NCBI GenBank assembly: GCA_910583935.1
Contig: CAJTZM010000005.1
Span: 1-64,000, forward strand
Source: an uncultured Oscillospiraceae bacterium
GTDB taxonomy: Bacteria > Bacillota > Clostridia > Oscillospirales > Ruminococcaceae
Reading direction: 5' to 3'
DNA: 64,000 bases
A program made the translations under genes and the position numbers. A model generated the notes under the pieces. It had not been told where the DNA came from, ran no database searches, and was given only the letters and a program-made list of their open reading frames with translations. Below, piece after piece: positions 25,651-34,357 of this stretch; the first letter of the stretch is position 1, and every line of letters starts with the position of its first letter.

Positions 25651-26613
25651 TTGATTGAAATTGAAAAGCCAAGAATTGAGACGGCTGAAATGAAGCCGGA
25701 CGGCACATACGGCAAATTCGTCGTTGAACCTCTCGAGCGCGGCTTCGGCACCACGTTGGGCAATGGCTTGCGTCGAGTGCTTCTCTCCTCGCTCCCTGGC
25801 GTTGCTGTCACGTCGATTAAAATCGACGGCGTTCAGCATGAATTCTCTACTGTCCCTGGTGTGAAGGAAGATGTGACGGAGATTGTCCTCAACATCAAAA
25901 ATTTGACCGCGAAGCTTTTCTGCGACGGACCTAAAACAGTGGTCATTGACGCAGCCGGAGAATGCGAAGTAACGGCTGATTCTATCACAACGGATTCAGA
26001 GGTTGAGATTTTGAATCCCGGCATGCACATTGCAACCCTGGGCGCAGGCGCTAAGCTGTATATGGAATTGACCCTGGACCGCGGCCGCGGATATATTCCG
26101 GCGGAGCGGAACAAGCAGATACAGTCGGCGGCCGGTCCATCTGTCCTGGGAGTGATTCCGGTGGACAGTATCTATACCCCTGTGCTGAAGGTAAATTACA
26201 CTGTAGAAAACACCCGTGTCGAGCAGATTACCGATTTTGATAAGCTGACGCTGGAAGTTTGGACAGATGGTACGATTTCTGCAAAGGAAGCCGTTTCTTT
26301 AGGCGCCAAGGTCCTCAACGAACATCTCAACCTGTTTGTTGATCTTTCCGACGAAACCTACCATACGGAGATAATGGTAGAAAAGGACGATAACGGAAAA
26401 GAAAAGATCCTTGAGATGACCATTGAAGAACTTGACCTGTCTGTGCGTTCCTTTAATTGTCTCAAGCGCGCAGGCATTAATACAGTGGAAGACCTGATCA
26501 GCAAGTCCGAGGAAGAGATGATGAAGGTTCGAAACCTCGGCAAAAAATCGTTGGAGGAGGTTATCTCCAAGCTGCAGTCCTTGGGCTTTAACCTCACCCA
26601 TGAGGATGAATAA
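25651..26613 (+). CDS. rpoA: RNA polymerase alpha subunit
   Basis: 320 residues. The N-terminal domain dimerises and nucleates polymerase assembly (FVVEPLERGFGTTLGNGLRR); the C-terminal domain (RSFNCLKRAGINTVEDL, KSLEEVISKL) binds UP elements and activators. Translation starts at TTG (25651), 7 nt after AAGGAGG. The 138-nt gap after rpsD is the widest in this part of the operon and could hold a processing or control site. Confidence 0.98.
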   Translation: MIEIEKPRIETAEMKPDGTYGKFVVEPLERGFGTTLGNGLRRVLLSSLPGVAVTSIKIDGVQHEFSTVPGVKEDVTEIVLNIKNLTAKLFCDGPKTVVIDAAGECEVTADSITTDSEVEILNPGMHIATLGAGAKLYMELTLDRGRGYIPAERNKQIQSAAGPSVLGVIPVDSIYTPVLKVNYTVENTRVEQITDFDKLTLEVWTDGTISAKEAVSLGAKVLNEHLNLFVDLSDETYHTEIMVEKDDNGKEKILEMTIEELDLSVRSFNCLKRAGINTVEDLISKSEEEMMKVRNLGKKSLEEVISKLQSLGFNLTHEDE

Positions 26614-26646
26614 TTCTTACTATTCCAGGTAAAGGAGTGAATTTCC

Positions 26647-26988
26647 ATGCCAGGTGCAAGAAAACTCGGCAGAACGACTGATCATAGAAAAGCGATGCTC
26701 AGAGCGATGGTCACCTATCTGCTGGAAAACGGCAAGATTGAAACCACCGTAACAAGAGCAAAAGAAGTTCGTTCCATGGCCGAAAAGATGATTACAATCG
26801 GCAAGAACGATAGTCTGCATGCAAAACGTCAGATCTATTCTTTCATCACAAAAGAGGCGGTGGCGAAAAAAGTATTTGACGAAATTTCTCCCAAATACAA
26901 GGAGAGAAACGGTGGATATACCCGTATTATTAAGATTGGTCCCCGCCGCGGCGACGCCGCTGAAATGGCGATCATCGAATTGGTATAG
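26647..26988 (+). CDS. rplQ: 50S ribosomal protein L17
   Basis: 113 residues; last gene of the operon. GARKLGRTTDHRKAMLRAM and the C-terminal RRGDAAEMAIIEL are family marks. A clear terminator follows within 10 nt of the stop. Confidence 0.98.
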   Translation: MPGARKLGRTTDHRKAMLRAMVTYLLENGKIETTVTRAKEVRSMAEKMITIGKNDSLHAKRQIYSFITKEAVAKKVFDEISPKYKERNGGYTRIIKIGPRRGDAAEMAIIELV

Positions 26989-26996
26989 CTTTCCCA

Positions 26997-27033
26997 GAAA
27001 AAACGGATGCAGGGCTCTGTATCCGTTTTTTTC
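26997..27033. terminator. Terminator of the ribosomal protein operon
   Basis: AAACGGAT and ATCCGTTT with extra pairing in the loop, then a T-run of seven. Confidence 0.9.
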
Positions 27034-27085
27034 TGTGTCGCCGAAACAAAATGCTTTTTTGATAAGGGACTTTTGGAAACAGGAA

Positions 27086-27114
27086 TTGACATTTTTGCAA
27101 AAAAGGCATAGAGT
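27086..27114 (+). promoter_or_regulatory. Promoter of the DMT transporter gene
   Basis: TTGACA (27086-27091), 17-bp spacer, TAGAGT (27109-27114). Confidence 0.6.
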
Positions 27115-27154
27115 AAAAGTGTTCGGTTAAAATCTCGCAAGGTGGAGAGGGAAA

Positions 27155-28039
27155 ATGAGCAAACAGTATAAGGGGATATTATGTGTTTTAGCAGCCGCCT
27201 TTTTTTTCGCCATTATGAATGCCTGCGTCCGGGCTTCCGGCGACCTACCGGCTGTGCAAAAGGCGTTTTTCCGCAATGTCGTAGCGCTGATCTGCGCCTA
27301 CGCGGTTTTAAAGCGGTCCGGTACGCCGGTGCGCTGGAAGAAGGAGAATTTTTGGATGCTGTTAACCCGCGCAGCAGCCGGGACAATCGGCGTGATCTGC
27401 AATTTTTATGCGGTGGATCATCTGGTTTTATCCGACGCGACCATGCTCAACAAAATGTCACCGTTTTTTGCGATTTTATTTTCTTTTTTGCTGCTTAAGG
27501 AGAATTTAAAGCTGTACCAGATCATAGCGGTTACAGGGTCGTTTATCGGGAGCCTGTTTATTATTAAACCGACCTTCGCCAACATGGATCTGCTGCCGTC
27601 CTTAGTCGGATTGGTTGGCGGCCTGGGCGCCGGCGTGGCTTATACAATGGTGCGGAAGCTGGGGATGAAGGGGGAAAACGGAGAAAAGGGTCCGCTGATT
27701 GTTTTATTTTTTTCCGGTTTCTCCTGTCTGGTAACCCTCCCCTACCTTGTGTTTTTCTATCATCCAATGGAAGTCCGGCAGCTTTTGTTTCTACTGATGG
27801 CCGGTGTTGCCGGGGCCGGTGGCCAGTTTGCCATCACGGCGGCGTACACCTACGCGCCGGCCAGAGAAATATCGGTTTACGACTATACACAGGTGATTTT
27901 TTCCGCGCTTCTGGGCTTTTTCCTGTTTGGCCAGCTGCCGGACCGTTACAGCATCCTGGGATATGTGCTGATTTGCGGCATGGGAGTCTATATGTTTTTG
28001 ATGACCCGCCGCGAGGTAAAGCGCCGGCAGGAGGAGTAA
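27155..28039 (+). CDS. DMT-superfamily transporter, EamA family
   Basis: 294 residues with about ten hydrophobic segments in two EamA repeats (the first ends near residue 137, the second runs from about 150 to 285). Such proteins export or import amino acids, nucleobases or other metabolites; the substrate is unknown. Second-repeat marks include YTYAPAREISVYDYTQVIF and the Pro-Asp turn near LPDRYSILGYVLI. AAGGTGGAGAGGG precedes the ATG. Own promoter and terminator, so monocistronic. Confidence 0.9.
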   Translation: MSKQYKGILCVLAAAFFFAIMNACVRASGDLPAVQKAFFRNVVALICAYAVLKRSGTPVRWKKENFWMLLTRAAAGTIGVICNFYAVDHLVLSDATMLNKMSPFFAILFSFLLLKENLKLYQIIAVTGSFIGSLFIIKPTFANMDLLPSLVGLVGGLGAGVAYTMVRKLGMKGENGEKGPLIVLFFSGFSCLVTLPYLVFFYHPMEVRQLLFLLMAGVAGAGGQFAITAAYTYAPAREISVYDYTQVIFSALLGFFLFGQLPDRYSILGYVLICGMGVYMFLMTRREVKRRQEE

Positions 28040-28053
28040 GATGGCTTTGCGCC

Positions 28054-28092
28054 CAAAAAAGGCTTGAACCTGCGCGGTTCAAGCCTTTTTTC
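28054..28092. terminator. Bidirectional terminator
   Basis: AAAAAAGGCTTGAACC pairs with GGTTCAAGCCTTTTTT; lies between convergent genes and can serve both. Confidence 0.9.
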
Positions 28093-28109
28093 TGTGTAAA
28101 ACGACCGAA

Positions 28110-28415
28110 TTATTTTAAAATGACAATATCGCCAATAAAAGGAAGCGGCTCCTCGGTTTCACGGATTGCGTGGCTTAAACCCAGGAAGAAAAGAATCACA
28201 AGAAGGATATTGAAAAAACGGAACGTCCATCCAATAAAAGGGATATAGCTGCCCAGATAAATAACGATGCTGACCAGAACCTCAGCAAGAAAAAGGACTA
28301 GCCCCTGATTTGCATGGTACTTGGCAAAATGGGACTCTGGGGCCAGCAGAACTGCCAACAGAAATAAGGGTCCAAAATAGGATAGAATCGCAAGGGCCTT
28401 TTCTTTCGATGTCAT
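28110..28415 (-). CDS. Small membrane protein, DUF4870/Tic20-like
   Basis: 101 residues with three hydrophobic segments. The start KEKALAILSYFGPLFLLAVL and the middle HANQGLVLFLAEVLVSI are typical of the DUF4870-type small membrane proteins, whose function is unknown. The frame is open upstream, but the ATG at 28415 gives the family start and lies after AGGTG. It is divergent from the MATE gene at 28698. Confidence 0.75.
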   Translation of the reverse strand: MTSKEKALAILSYFGPLFLLAVLLAPESHFAKYHANQGLVLFLAEVLVSIVIYLGSYIPFIGWTFRFFNILLVILFFLGLSHAIRETEEPLPFIGDIVILK

Positions 28416-28543
28416 AGGATGCACCTGACTTTCTCTTTTTCTATCTATTATAGGCCTAAACGGGAAAAATGGCAAGAAAAGAGCACCGGATTGTCGAATC
28501 CGCAAAAAGAAAGACCAATAGGAAATTTTTTCTTACCCAAAAC

Positions 28544-28555
28544 GAAAACGTTTTC
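28544..28555. promoter_or_regulatory. Palindromic operator-like site
   Basis: GAAAACGTTTTC is a perfect 12-bp palindrome with a central CG, the shape of a LacI/CcpA-family operator. It lies between the divergent small membrane protein and MATE genes and could control either. Confidence 0.4.
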
Positions 28556-28697
28556 CTAGTCATTTTTATGGATTATAGACAGTTGTAAAAAAAATTTTTA
28601 TAGAATGCTACCCTATTCAAAGGGAAAAAGCTGTGCTAAAATAACTAAAGTTGTCAAAAAAGAAAAGCATTTTCATGCTGCTGAAAGAAGGATTGGT

Positions 28698-30095
28698 TTG
28701 AAAACACAGAAGGTCAGTGTGGTTGATGAAAACCGAAGGCCAAGCTTTACCATTGTCATGCTCGCCTGGCCGGTATTTATCGAACAGATTTTGGTGTCTT
28801 TGGTCAGCTATGTAGATACGGCGATGGTCGGCTCCATGGGCGCCAACGCCACGGCAGCGGTCAGTATCAGCAACTCTCCCAATATGCTGGTAAACGGCAC
28901 CATTATGGCGATCGGCGTCGGCTTTACGGCCATGATCTCCCGGGCAATCGGCGCGGAGGATTTACAGCGCGCCAAGGATTTAATGCGTCAGGCGCTGCTG
29001 GTCGTAGCGGCCCTGGGACTGCCATTGATGGGCGTGCTCTTGCTGCTGGCGGAGAAAATCCCCCTCTGGATGGGCGCACAGGCGGACATCCTGCCGGACG
29101 CAGCTGTCTATAACCGGATTATCGCCGCATCGCTGATCTTCCGGACCATGTCAATGATCATTACCTCGATTATGCGTGGCTATGGGGACACGAAAACCCC
29201 CATGTTTGTCAATATCGGGGTTAATATCGTCAATGTCATCGGAAATTTTCTGCTGATTTACCCGACCCGCACCATGTCCGTACTGGGAACGGAATTCACC
29301 ATGCCCGGCGCAGGATGGGGTGTCGCCGGCGCGGGGGCAGCAACCTCCGGCTCGGCAACCATCGGCGCGCTGATTATGCTGGCTGTTATTTTCCTGAAGA
29401 AGGGGCCCATGCAGCTGAGCATTAAAGGCCGGTATCTGCCGGATTGGGCGATTTTAAAGACTGTCTTCCGGATTAGCCTTCCAGCGGCCTTTGAGCGAAT
29501 CGCCATGTCCTCTGCCGGAATTATCACCACCAGCACAATCGCAACGCTGGGAACGGTGGCGGTAGCGGCCAATTCTTTGTACCTGACGGCGGAATCCATG
29601 TGCTTTATGCCGGGCTTTGCCTTTGCTACCGCCGCCACAACGCTGGTTGGCCAATCGCTGGGCGCCAAACGGCCGGATCTGGCGGAAAAATACGTAAAGA
29701 TGACGGCAAAAATCGCCGGCGTCGTGATGTTTTTTATGGGTGCCGCACTTTATATTTTTGCGGGGCCGATTCTCCGGCTGTTCACCCCGGATCTGGCGGT
29801 CATCGCTCTGGGGACCATCTGTCTGGAATACGACGCGTTTATCCAGGTCCCACAGATGCTGGCGCAGGTTTTGGCCGGCGCGCTGCGGGGCGCGGGAGAT
29901 ACCAAATGGACCTTTATCATCATCACCGTGTCCATGTGGGGCGTTCGGATTTTAGGAACGGTTGTAGGGATTCGTCTGCTGCACTTTGGCTTGGAGGCTG
30001 CCTGTCTTGCCATGTGCGCCGACCAATGTGTCCGCTGCCTTTTGTTTTTCCTTCGATACCGCACGGGAAAGTGGAAAGAGGCTATCCAGGATTAG
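28698..30095 (+). CDS. MATE-family efflux transporter
   Basis: About 465 residues with twelve hydrophobic segments. Cation-coupled drug or metabolite export across the membrane. The N-half has FIEQILVSLVSYVDTAMVG and the C-half PAAFERIAMSSAGIITTS, a normal MATE pair. The frame begins with an ATG at 28605 that has no ribosome site; the TTG at 28698 lies after AAGAAGGA and gives the family length, so I prefer it, with some doubt. One of three MATE genes in the window. Confidence 0.9.
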   Translation: MKTQKVSVVDENRRPSFTIVMLAWPVFIEQILVSLVSYVDTAMVGSMGANATAAVSISNSPNMLVNGTIMAIGVGFTAMISRAIGAEDLQRAKDLMRQALLVVAALGLPLMGVLLLLAEKIPLWMGAQADILPDAAVYNRIIAASLIFRTMSMIITSIMRGYGDTKTPMFVNIGVNIVNVIGNFLLIYPTRTMSVLGTEFTMPGAGWGVAGAGAATSGSATIGALIMLAVIFLKKGPMQLSIKGRYLPDWAILKTVFRISLPAAFERIAMSSAGIITTSTIATLGTVAVAANSLYLTAESMCFMPGFAFATAATTLVGQSLGAKRPDLAEKYVKMTAKIAGVVMFFMGAALYIFAGPILRLFTPDLAVIALGTICLEYDAFIQVPQMLAQVLAGALRGAGDTKWTFIIITVSMWGVRILGTVVGIRLLHFGLEAACLAMCADQCVRCLLFFLRYRTGKWKEAIQD

Positions 30096-30112
30096 CTTTG
30101 CCGATTTTGCTC

Positions 30113-30143
30113 AGAAGGCGCTTTTTAAGCGCCTTTTTCTTTT
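30113..30143 (+). terminator. Terminator after the MATE gene
   Basis: AGGCGCTT-TTT-AAGCGCCT followed by TTTTCTTTTT. Confidence 0.85.
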
Positions 30144-30235
30144 TGCCTTCCCCTGGTGGCAAAGGGAAACGGATGCGCATAGAATAAACAAAGGCCCTGC
30201 GCCTTTACAATTCAACCAACGGGGGGAATTTTATT

Positions 30236-32002
30236 TTGAGCACAGGAACATTACGTGTAGAGGTCTACGTCGCCAGGGAAGCGCTGCCGCTTGCCAACGC
30301 GGTTGTAGAGGTCTTTAGAGAAAATGAATGGCAAACGGGCACACCCATTGCTCGTATGATAACAGACAGCTCGGGCCGAACCGAAGAAATTACGCTGGAG
30401 GCTCCGGACGCGGAGCTGTCGCAAAGTCCACACGACGGGATTATACCCTACAGCACCTATGATGTTCTGGTACAGCAAAGCGGATTCCAGACCCAGCTCA
30501 TTTTAGGCGTACAGGTTTTCGCAGGGACAGAGGCGCTGCAGCAGGTAGAAATAGCGCCGGTTCAGGGCCGCCAGCCGGAGGTGGCGATTTCCGAAATACC
30601 GATTCATAATCTGGCCGGCCCGCCGCAGCCGAACCTGACTGACTATTCAACCGGCAGGATTTTAGCGAGAGTAGTCATCCCGCAGTATATCACCGTACAT
30701 CTGGGGCGGCCCTCAAATTCGTCCGCCTCCAACGTAACCGTAAGCTTCCGAAATTACATCAAAAACGTAGCGTCCAGCGAAATCTACCCGACCTGGCCGG
30801 AAAACGCCCTGCGTGCCAATATCTACTGCCAAATTTCTCTGACGCTGAACCGTGTCTTTACCGAATGGTACCGAAGCCGTGGCTACAACTTTGACATAAC
30901 CAATTCTACTTCCTACGATCAGGCGTTTGTGAACAACCGGGATATTTTTTCTAACATCAGCAAAATTGTCGACGAAATCTTTGACACATATATCCAAAAG
31001 AGTAATTTTACAGAGCCTTTTTACGCAGAGTATTGCGACGGCAGACAGGTAACCTGTCCAGGGCTCAAGCAGTGGGGAACGGTGACGCTAGCTAACCAGG
31101 GCTATACGCCCTTTGGCATTTTGCAGTATTATTATGGCTACAATATCTCCTTAGTCCAGGCAACACAAATTTCCGGCGTGCCCCAGTCCTATCCGGGGAG
31201 TCCGCTGCGTTTTGGGTCGTTTGGCAGCGCGGTGCGGATGATGCAGCAGCAATTAAACCGGATCCGAAAAAACTACCCGGCCATCCCCCAGCTGACTGTA
31301 GACGGGCAGTTTGGCAGCAGCACCGAAAGGGCGGTCCGGACTTTCCAAGGGATCTTTAACCTCACACAGGATGGCATTGTGGGAAAATCTACCTGGTATA
31401 AGATTTCTTACATCTATGTTGCGGTAACCAAGCTGGCGGAATTGTCCTCTGAGGGAAGCATCCTCACACCGGAGGCAGGCGAGTATCCAGGATATCCGCT
31501 GCGGGTAGGCTCTACTGGTGAATCGGTTGAGCAGCTGCAGGTTTGGCTGCGGGCCGCCGGACAGTTTTATGAAAGTATCCCGGTGATTTCCGCAGTCGAC
31601 GGCATCTTTGGCACAGCTACGGAAAATGCCGTAAAAGCTTTCCAAAGAACCTTTAATCTAACAGCGGACGGGATTGTAGGTCCGATGACCTGGCGGCAGC
31701 TGCAAAGCGTTTATGACAATCTGGAAAAGGAGATCAACGCCGGGGCTAGCGGCCCGCCGGTCTATCCAGGGGTTGTACTGCGGGTGGGGTCCCGCGGCGA
31801 AAACGTCCGGATTATGCAAAATTATCTCAATTCTATCGGAAGGGTCTACACGGGCATCCCCCCGTTGACGGCAGACGGGATCTATGGAAACGCGACCGCC
31901 AACGCGGTGCGTACCTTCCAGCGGCTGTTTGGCCTGGACGCGGACGGGATCATTGGCCGGATTACCTGGAATCGAATCGTAACGGTATATAATTCGCTTT
32001 AG
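30236..32002 (+). CDS. SpoIID-like protein with three peptidoglycan-binding repeats
   Basis: 588 residues from a TTG start behind GGGGGGAA. Residues 1-105 look like a carboxypeptidase-regulatory/Ig-like beta domain. Residues about 139-300 resemble SpoIID/LytB, the sporulation glycan-strand lyase, with IKNVASSEIYPTWPENALRA holding the probable catalytic Glu. Three PG_binding_1 repeats follow (about 319-390, 416-490, 510-588), each with an LRxGSxGxxV start and an ADGIxG-like end. There is no signal peptide or membrane segment, so it probably acts inside the sporangium, for example on the spore cortex, or leaves by another route. Function is inferred; the gene is monocistronic. Confidence 0.8.
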   Translation: MSTGTLRVEVYVAREALPLANAVVEVFRENEWQTGTPIARMITDSSGRTEEITLEAPDAELSQSPHDGIIPYSTYDVLVQQSGFQTQLILGVQVFAGTEALQQVEIAPVQGRQPEVAISEIPIHNLAGPPQPNLTDYSTGRILARVVIPQYITVHLGRPSNSSASNVTVSFRNYIKNVASSEIYPTWPENALRANIYCQISLTLNRVFTEWYRSRGYNFDITNSTSYDQAFVNNRDIFSNISKIVDEIFDTYIQKSNFTEPFYAEYCDGRQVTCPGLKQWGTVTLANQGYTPFGILQYYYGYNISLVQATQISGVPQSYPGSPLRFGSFGSAVRMMQQQLNRIRKNYPAIPQLTVDGQFGSSTERAVRTFQGIFNLTQDGIVGKSTWYKISYIYVAVTKLAELSSEGSILTPEAGEYPGYPLRVGSTGESVEQLQVWLRAAGQFYESIPVISAVDGIFGTATENAVKAFQRTFNLTADGIVGPMTWRQLQSVYDNLEKEINAGASGPPVYPGVVLRVGSRGENVRIMQNYLNSIGRVYTGIPPLTADGIYGNATANAVRTFQRLFGLDADGIIGRITWNRIVTVYNSL

Positions 32003-32007
32003 GCGAC

Positions 32008-32045
32008 AAAACAGCCTTTGCTTTTACAGCAAAGGCTGTTTTTAG
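32008..32045. terminator. Bidirectional terminator
   Basis: AAACAGCCTTTGC pairs with GCAAAGGCTGTTT; lies between convergent genes. Confidence 0.9.
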
Positions 32046-32062
32046 AGAAAATATGGAATAAA

Positions 32063-33697
32063 TTAGGGCAATAAACGCATTCGTTGGGCCAAACGGACAA
32101 TCCGGCCGCCAAAGGGAAGATCATACAGCTCCTGACGGGTAAAACAATAAAAGCGCAAAAGACAAAAGCCATAAACCAAAACCGCCGTTAAAACCGCGAT
32201 TGCCACGCTGAGGGTATTTTTTTCGGTCCAGGAAAAAAGCAGGCCGTACACTCCCCTGGCGGCCAGCCCCATGATGGCAGAGGAGATGAGCGGGATCAAA
32301 AAGGTTTTTTGAACTTCCTGCTTGTAGGAAAGGGCTGTGCCAACCGATCGCCAATTCAGCGCGCAGATTACAATGGGAAAAGACACGTTGCCGATAATCA
32401 GCGCATAAATGCCGAGATCGGTATATTTTAAAAGGAAATAAAGAATCAGCACGTGCAAAATCAGGGAAATCGCCCCGTGAATCACCGGCAGCCGCATTTG
32501 GTTGACACTTTGCAGTACAGCGCTGGTAATAGTCGAAAGCGCGAAAAAGACGACGGCCGAGGAGCCGTAGACCAGAAGATTCGCGGCCAGATCCCGGTAT
32601 TGGGTGAGAGAAGGGAACAGAAGAATCAGGATCGGACGGGCCAGAACAGCCAGCCCAACGGCCGCAGGAATCGCGACTGCCATGTTAAACTTGATAACCC
32701 CCCGCACCTTCCGGCGTATTTCGCTTTGGTTGCCGGCGGCAGTGGAGGCGGCGATGCTGGGGATGGTCGAAGAGGCCATAGCAGTCGCCACCGCTACGGG
32801 AGCATTGATTAAAATATTATACTGAGAATTAAAAACGCCCTGCAATGAACTGATTGTATTATTGTCAATTCCTCTGACGTCCATCAGATTGCCGAAAATC
32901 AGGTCGTCCAAAGTAAAGCCGATTTGATAAACCGTTTGGCTGAGAATCACCGGGATCACCGTGACCATCAGCGCCTTTAGAATGTCTGGGACGGTCTCGG
33001 TAGAACCATGGACGTCATGCCGGATTTGACGGTAAAGGTGGGGGCGGCAGACGAAAAAGATAAAAATTAAAAAGAGCAGGGCGGTCAGCGCCCCGGCCAA
33101 TGTACCCATAATCCCGCCGGCGGCACCATAGGCGGACTGCTGATCCGACTCCACGAAGGCTTTCATCATCCAAGAGATAGCGGCGATACTGACCAGCGCG
33201 TTGACAAGCTGCTCCAGCAGCTGAGAAACCGCCGTAGGAAGCATGGTGCTTTTTCCCTGGAAAAAACCTCGGAGAATCCCAAGAGCCGACATGACCAAGA
33301 CGGTGGGCGCGACAATGCGAAGAGGCTTAGCCAGTCCCTGCCTGGCGTAAAGGCCCTCTAAAAAATCCGCGCCGAAAAAGAGAAACAGGGCTGCCGCCGC
33401 GCCGATTGCCAGGGAAAAGGCCAGGGCGATACGGAACAGGCGGTAGGCGTTTCGGTGCTGCTTTTGAATGGATCGCTGGGCGATAAGCTTCGATACCGCC
33501 AGAGGAAGGCTGCTGGAGGCCAGCGTCAGCGTAACGCCGTAGATTCCATAAGCAACGGAATAAATACCGTTGCCCGCATCGCCTAAAAGGTTGGACATGG
33601 GAATCCGGTAGAGAATACCGATCAGTCGGACCAAAATCCCGGCTACGGCTAAAATACTGCCCTGGCGCAGCAGATCGTTTTTTCGATTTGTTGACAT
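32063..33697 (-). CDS. MurJ/SpoVB-type lipid flippase (polysaccharide biosynthesis family)
   Basis: 544 residues, about fourteen membrane segments, MVF/MOP superfamily. Bacillus YtgP (MurJ) is the same length and flips lipid II for cell-wall synthesis; SpoVB, its spore-cortex relative, is somewhat shorter, so I lean to the MurJ role without certainty. Marks include LLRQGSILAVAGILVRLIG at the start and NALVSIAAISWMM in the middle. The frame extends upstream, but the ATG at 33697 follows GGGAG and gives the family start. A -10 TATAAT at 33800-33805 (minus strand) is a likely promoter. Confidence 0.88.
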   Translation of the reverse strand: MSTNRKNDLLRQGSILAVAGILVRLIGILYRIPMSNLLGDAGNGIYSVAYGIYGVTLTLASSSLPLAVSKLIAQRSIQKQHRNAYRLFRIALAFSLAIGAAAALFLFFGADFLEGLYARQGLAKPLRIVAPTVLVMSALGILRGFFQGKSTMLPTAVSQLLEQLVNALVSIAAISWMMKAFVESDQQSAYGAAGGIMGTLAGALTALLFLIFIFFVCRPHLYRQIRHDVHGSTETVPDILKALMVTVIPVILSQTVYQIGFTLDDLIFGNLMDVRGIDNNTISSLQGVFNSQYNILINAPVAVATAMASSTIPSIAASTAAGNQSEIRRKVRGVIKFNMAVAIPAAVGLAVLARPILILLFPSLTQYRDLAANLLVYGSSAVVFFALSTITSAVLQSVNQMRLPVIHGAISLILHVLILYFLLKYTDLGIYALIIGNVSFPIVICALNWRSVGTALSYKQEVQKTFLIPLISSAIMGLAARGVYGLLFSWTEKNTLSVAIAVLTAVLVYGFCLLRFYCFTRQELYDLPFGGRIVRLAQRMRLLP

Positions 33698-33876
33698 ATT
33701 TGCTTTTCTCCCGGTCAAGTCTGGAGAAGGGTTGAACGCGCAACCGTCCAGCTGAAATAAAAACCGATTTGTCGGGGATAGAAACAACTGTTACCCATTA
33801 TTATAGCATTTTCTTTTGCTGTCTGGAATATAGATTCACAAAATTACGTTTTTTTTCGAAAAATCTTTTAGAAGCG

Positions 33877-33976
33877 TTGACAAGCCCTTTGAAAAAGGTA
33901 GAATAAAGATAGAAAAAAATCCGGCGGCAGAGCATTAGGGAGACCCAAAAGGGTGAAAAGGCCGCCCTCTTTTCTA
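33877..33976 (+). ncRNA. Possible small RNA with its own promoter
   Basis: TTGACA (33877-33882), 16-bp spacer, TAGAAT (33899-33904). The predicted transcript has GGCGGC (33923-33928) pairing with GCCGCC (33961-33966), an internal hairpin ACCC-AAAA-GGGT, and CTCTTTTC behind, which may stop transcription. Confidence 0.35.
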
Positions 33977-34053
33977 ACAGCGGACAGAGTGTACAAACCG
34001 ATGTCGGAACCATATGGAAAAGTTGCATTCTTCGACGATTTTTCCGGACAGGC

Positions 34054-34082
34054 TTTACTTTTTTTGGTTTTTCGTATACTAT
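34054..34082 (+). promoter_or_regulatory. Promoter of the purine operon
   Basis: TTTACT (34054-34059), 17-bp spacer, TACTAT (34077-34082). It predicts a leader of about 270 nt in front of purE. Confidence 0.55.
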
Positions 34083-34302
34083 TAAAATAGATTCCAAAAG
34101 GCAGGAGCCGCTTTCTTTTGCGGCGAAATTTTCAGAGTAGGAAGGGGCCGCAGGGTATGGAAAAAGAGAACATGGTATTGCCTGTGGGAAAGAAGCGGGC
34201 CTATTCCGGCTGTATTTTTGCGTTCTTTCGGGTTTTTGGGGGAAAGTGCCGCTGTGGGAATCTTTTATCTGGGGGAATTGCATCATTTAAAGCAAAATAG
34301 GT

Positions 34303-34340
34303 GCAGCCTGTGGCCGGTCCGCGGGCTGCTTTCTTTTTTC
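34303..34340 (+). terminator. Leader terminator (attenuator) before purE
   Basis: GCAGCC (34303-34308) pairs with GGCTGC (34324-34329), then TTTCTTTTTT. It lies inside the operon leader, about 20 nt before the purE start, and a small open frame ends 3 nt before it. This is the layout of transcription attenuation. Confidence 0.65.
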
Positions 34341-34357
34341 AGAAAGGATGGATCACA

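Larger units (their letters stand above)
33698..34357. other. Intergenic control region between murJ-like gene and purE
   Basis: 660 nt. On the + strand it holds a strong promoter (33877-33904) followed by a folded stretch of about 65 nt, a second promoter (34054-34082), a leader of about 270 nt with alternative GCCGC/GCGGC pairings, a possible 47-codon open frame (34157-34300) and a terminator just before purE. I searched by eye for the purine, ZTP and PRPP riboswitch signatures and saw none. Confidence 0.5.

Noticed and set aside
34083..34357. Known riboswitch (purine, ZTP or PRPP class) in the purE leader
   Set aside because: None of the conserved core sequences that I remember for these classes can be found; only the attenuator layout is supported.
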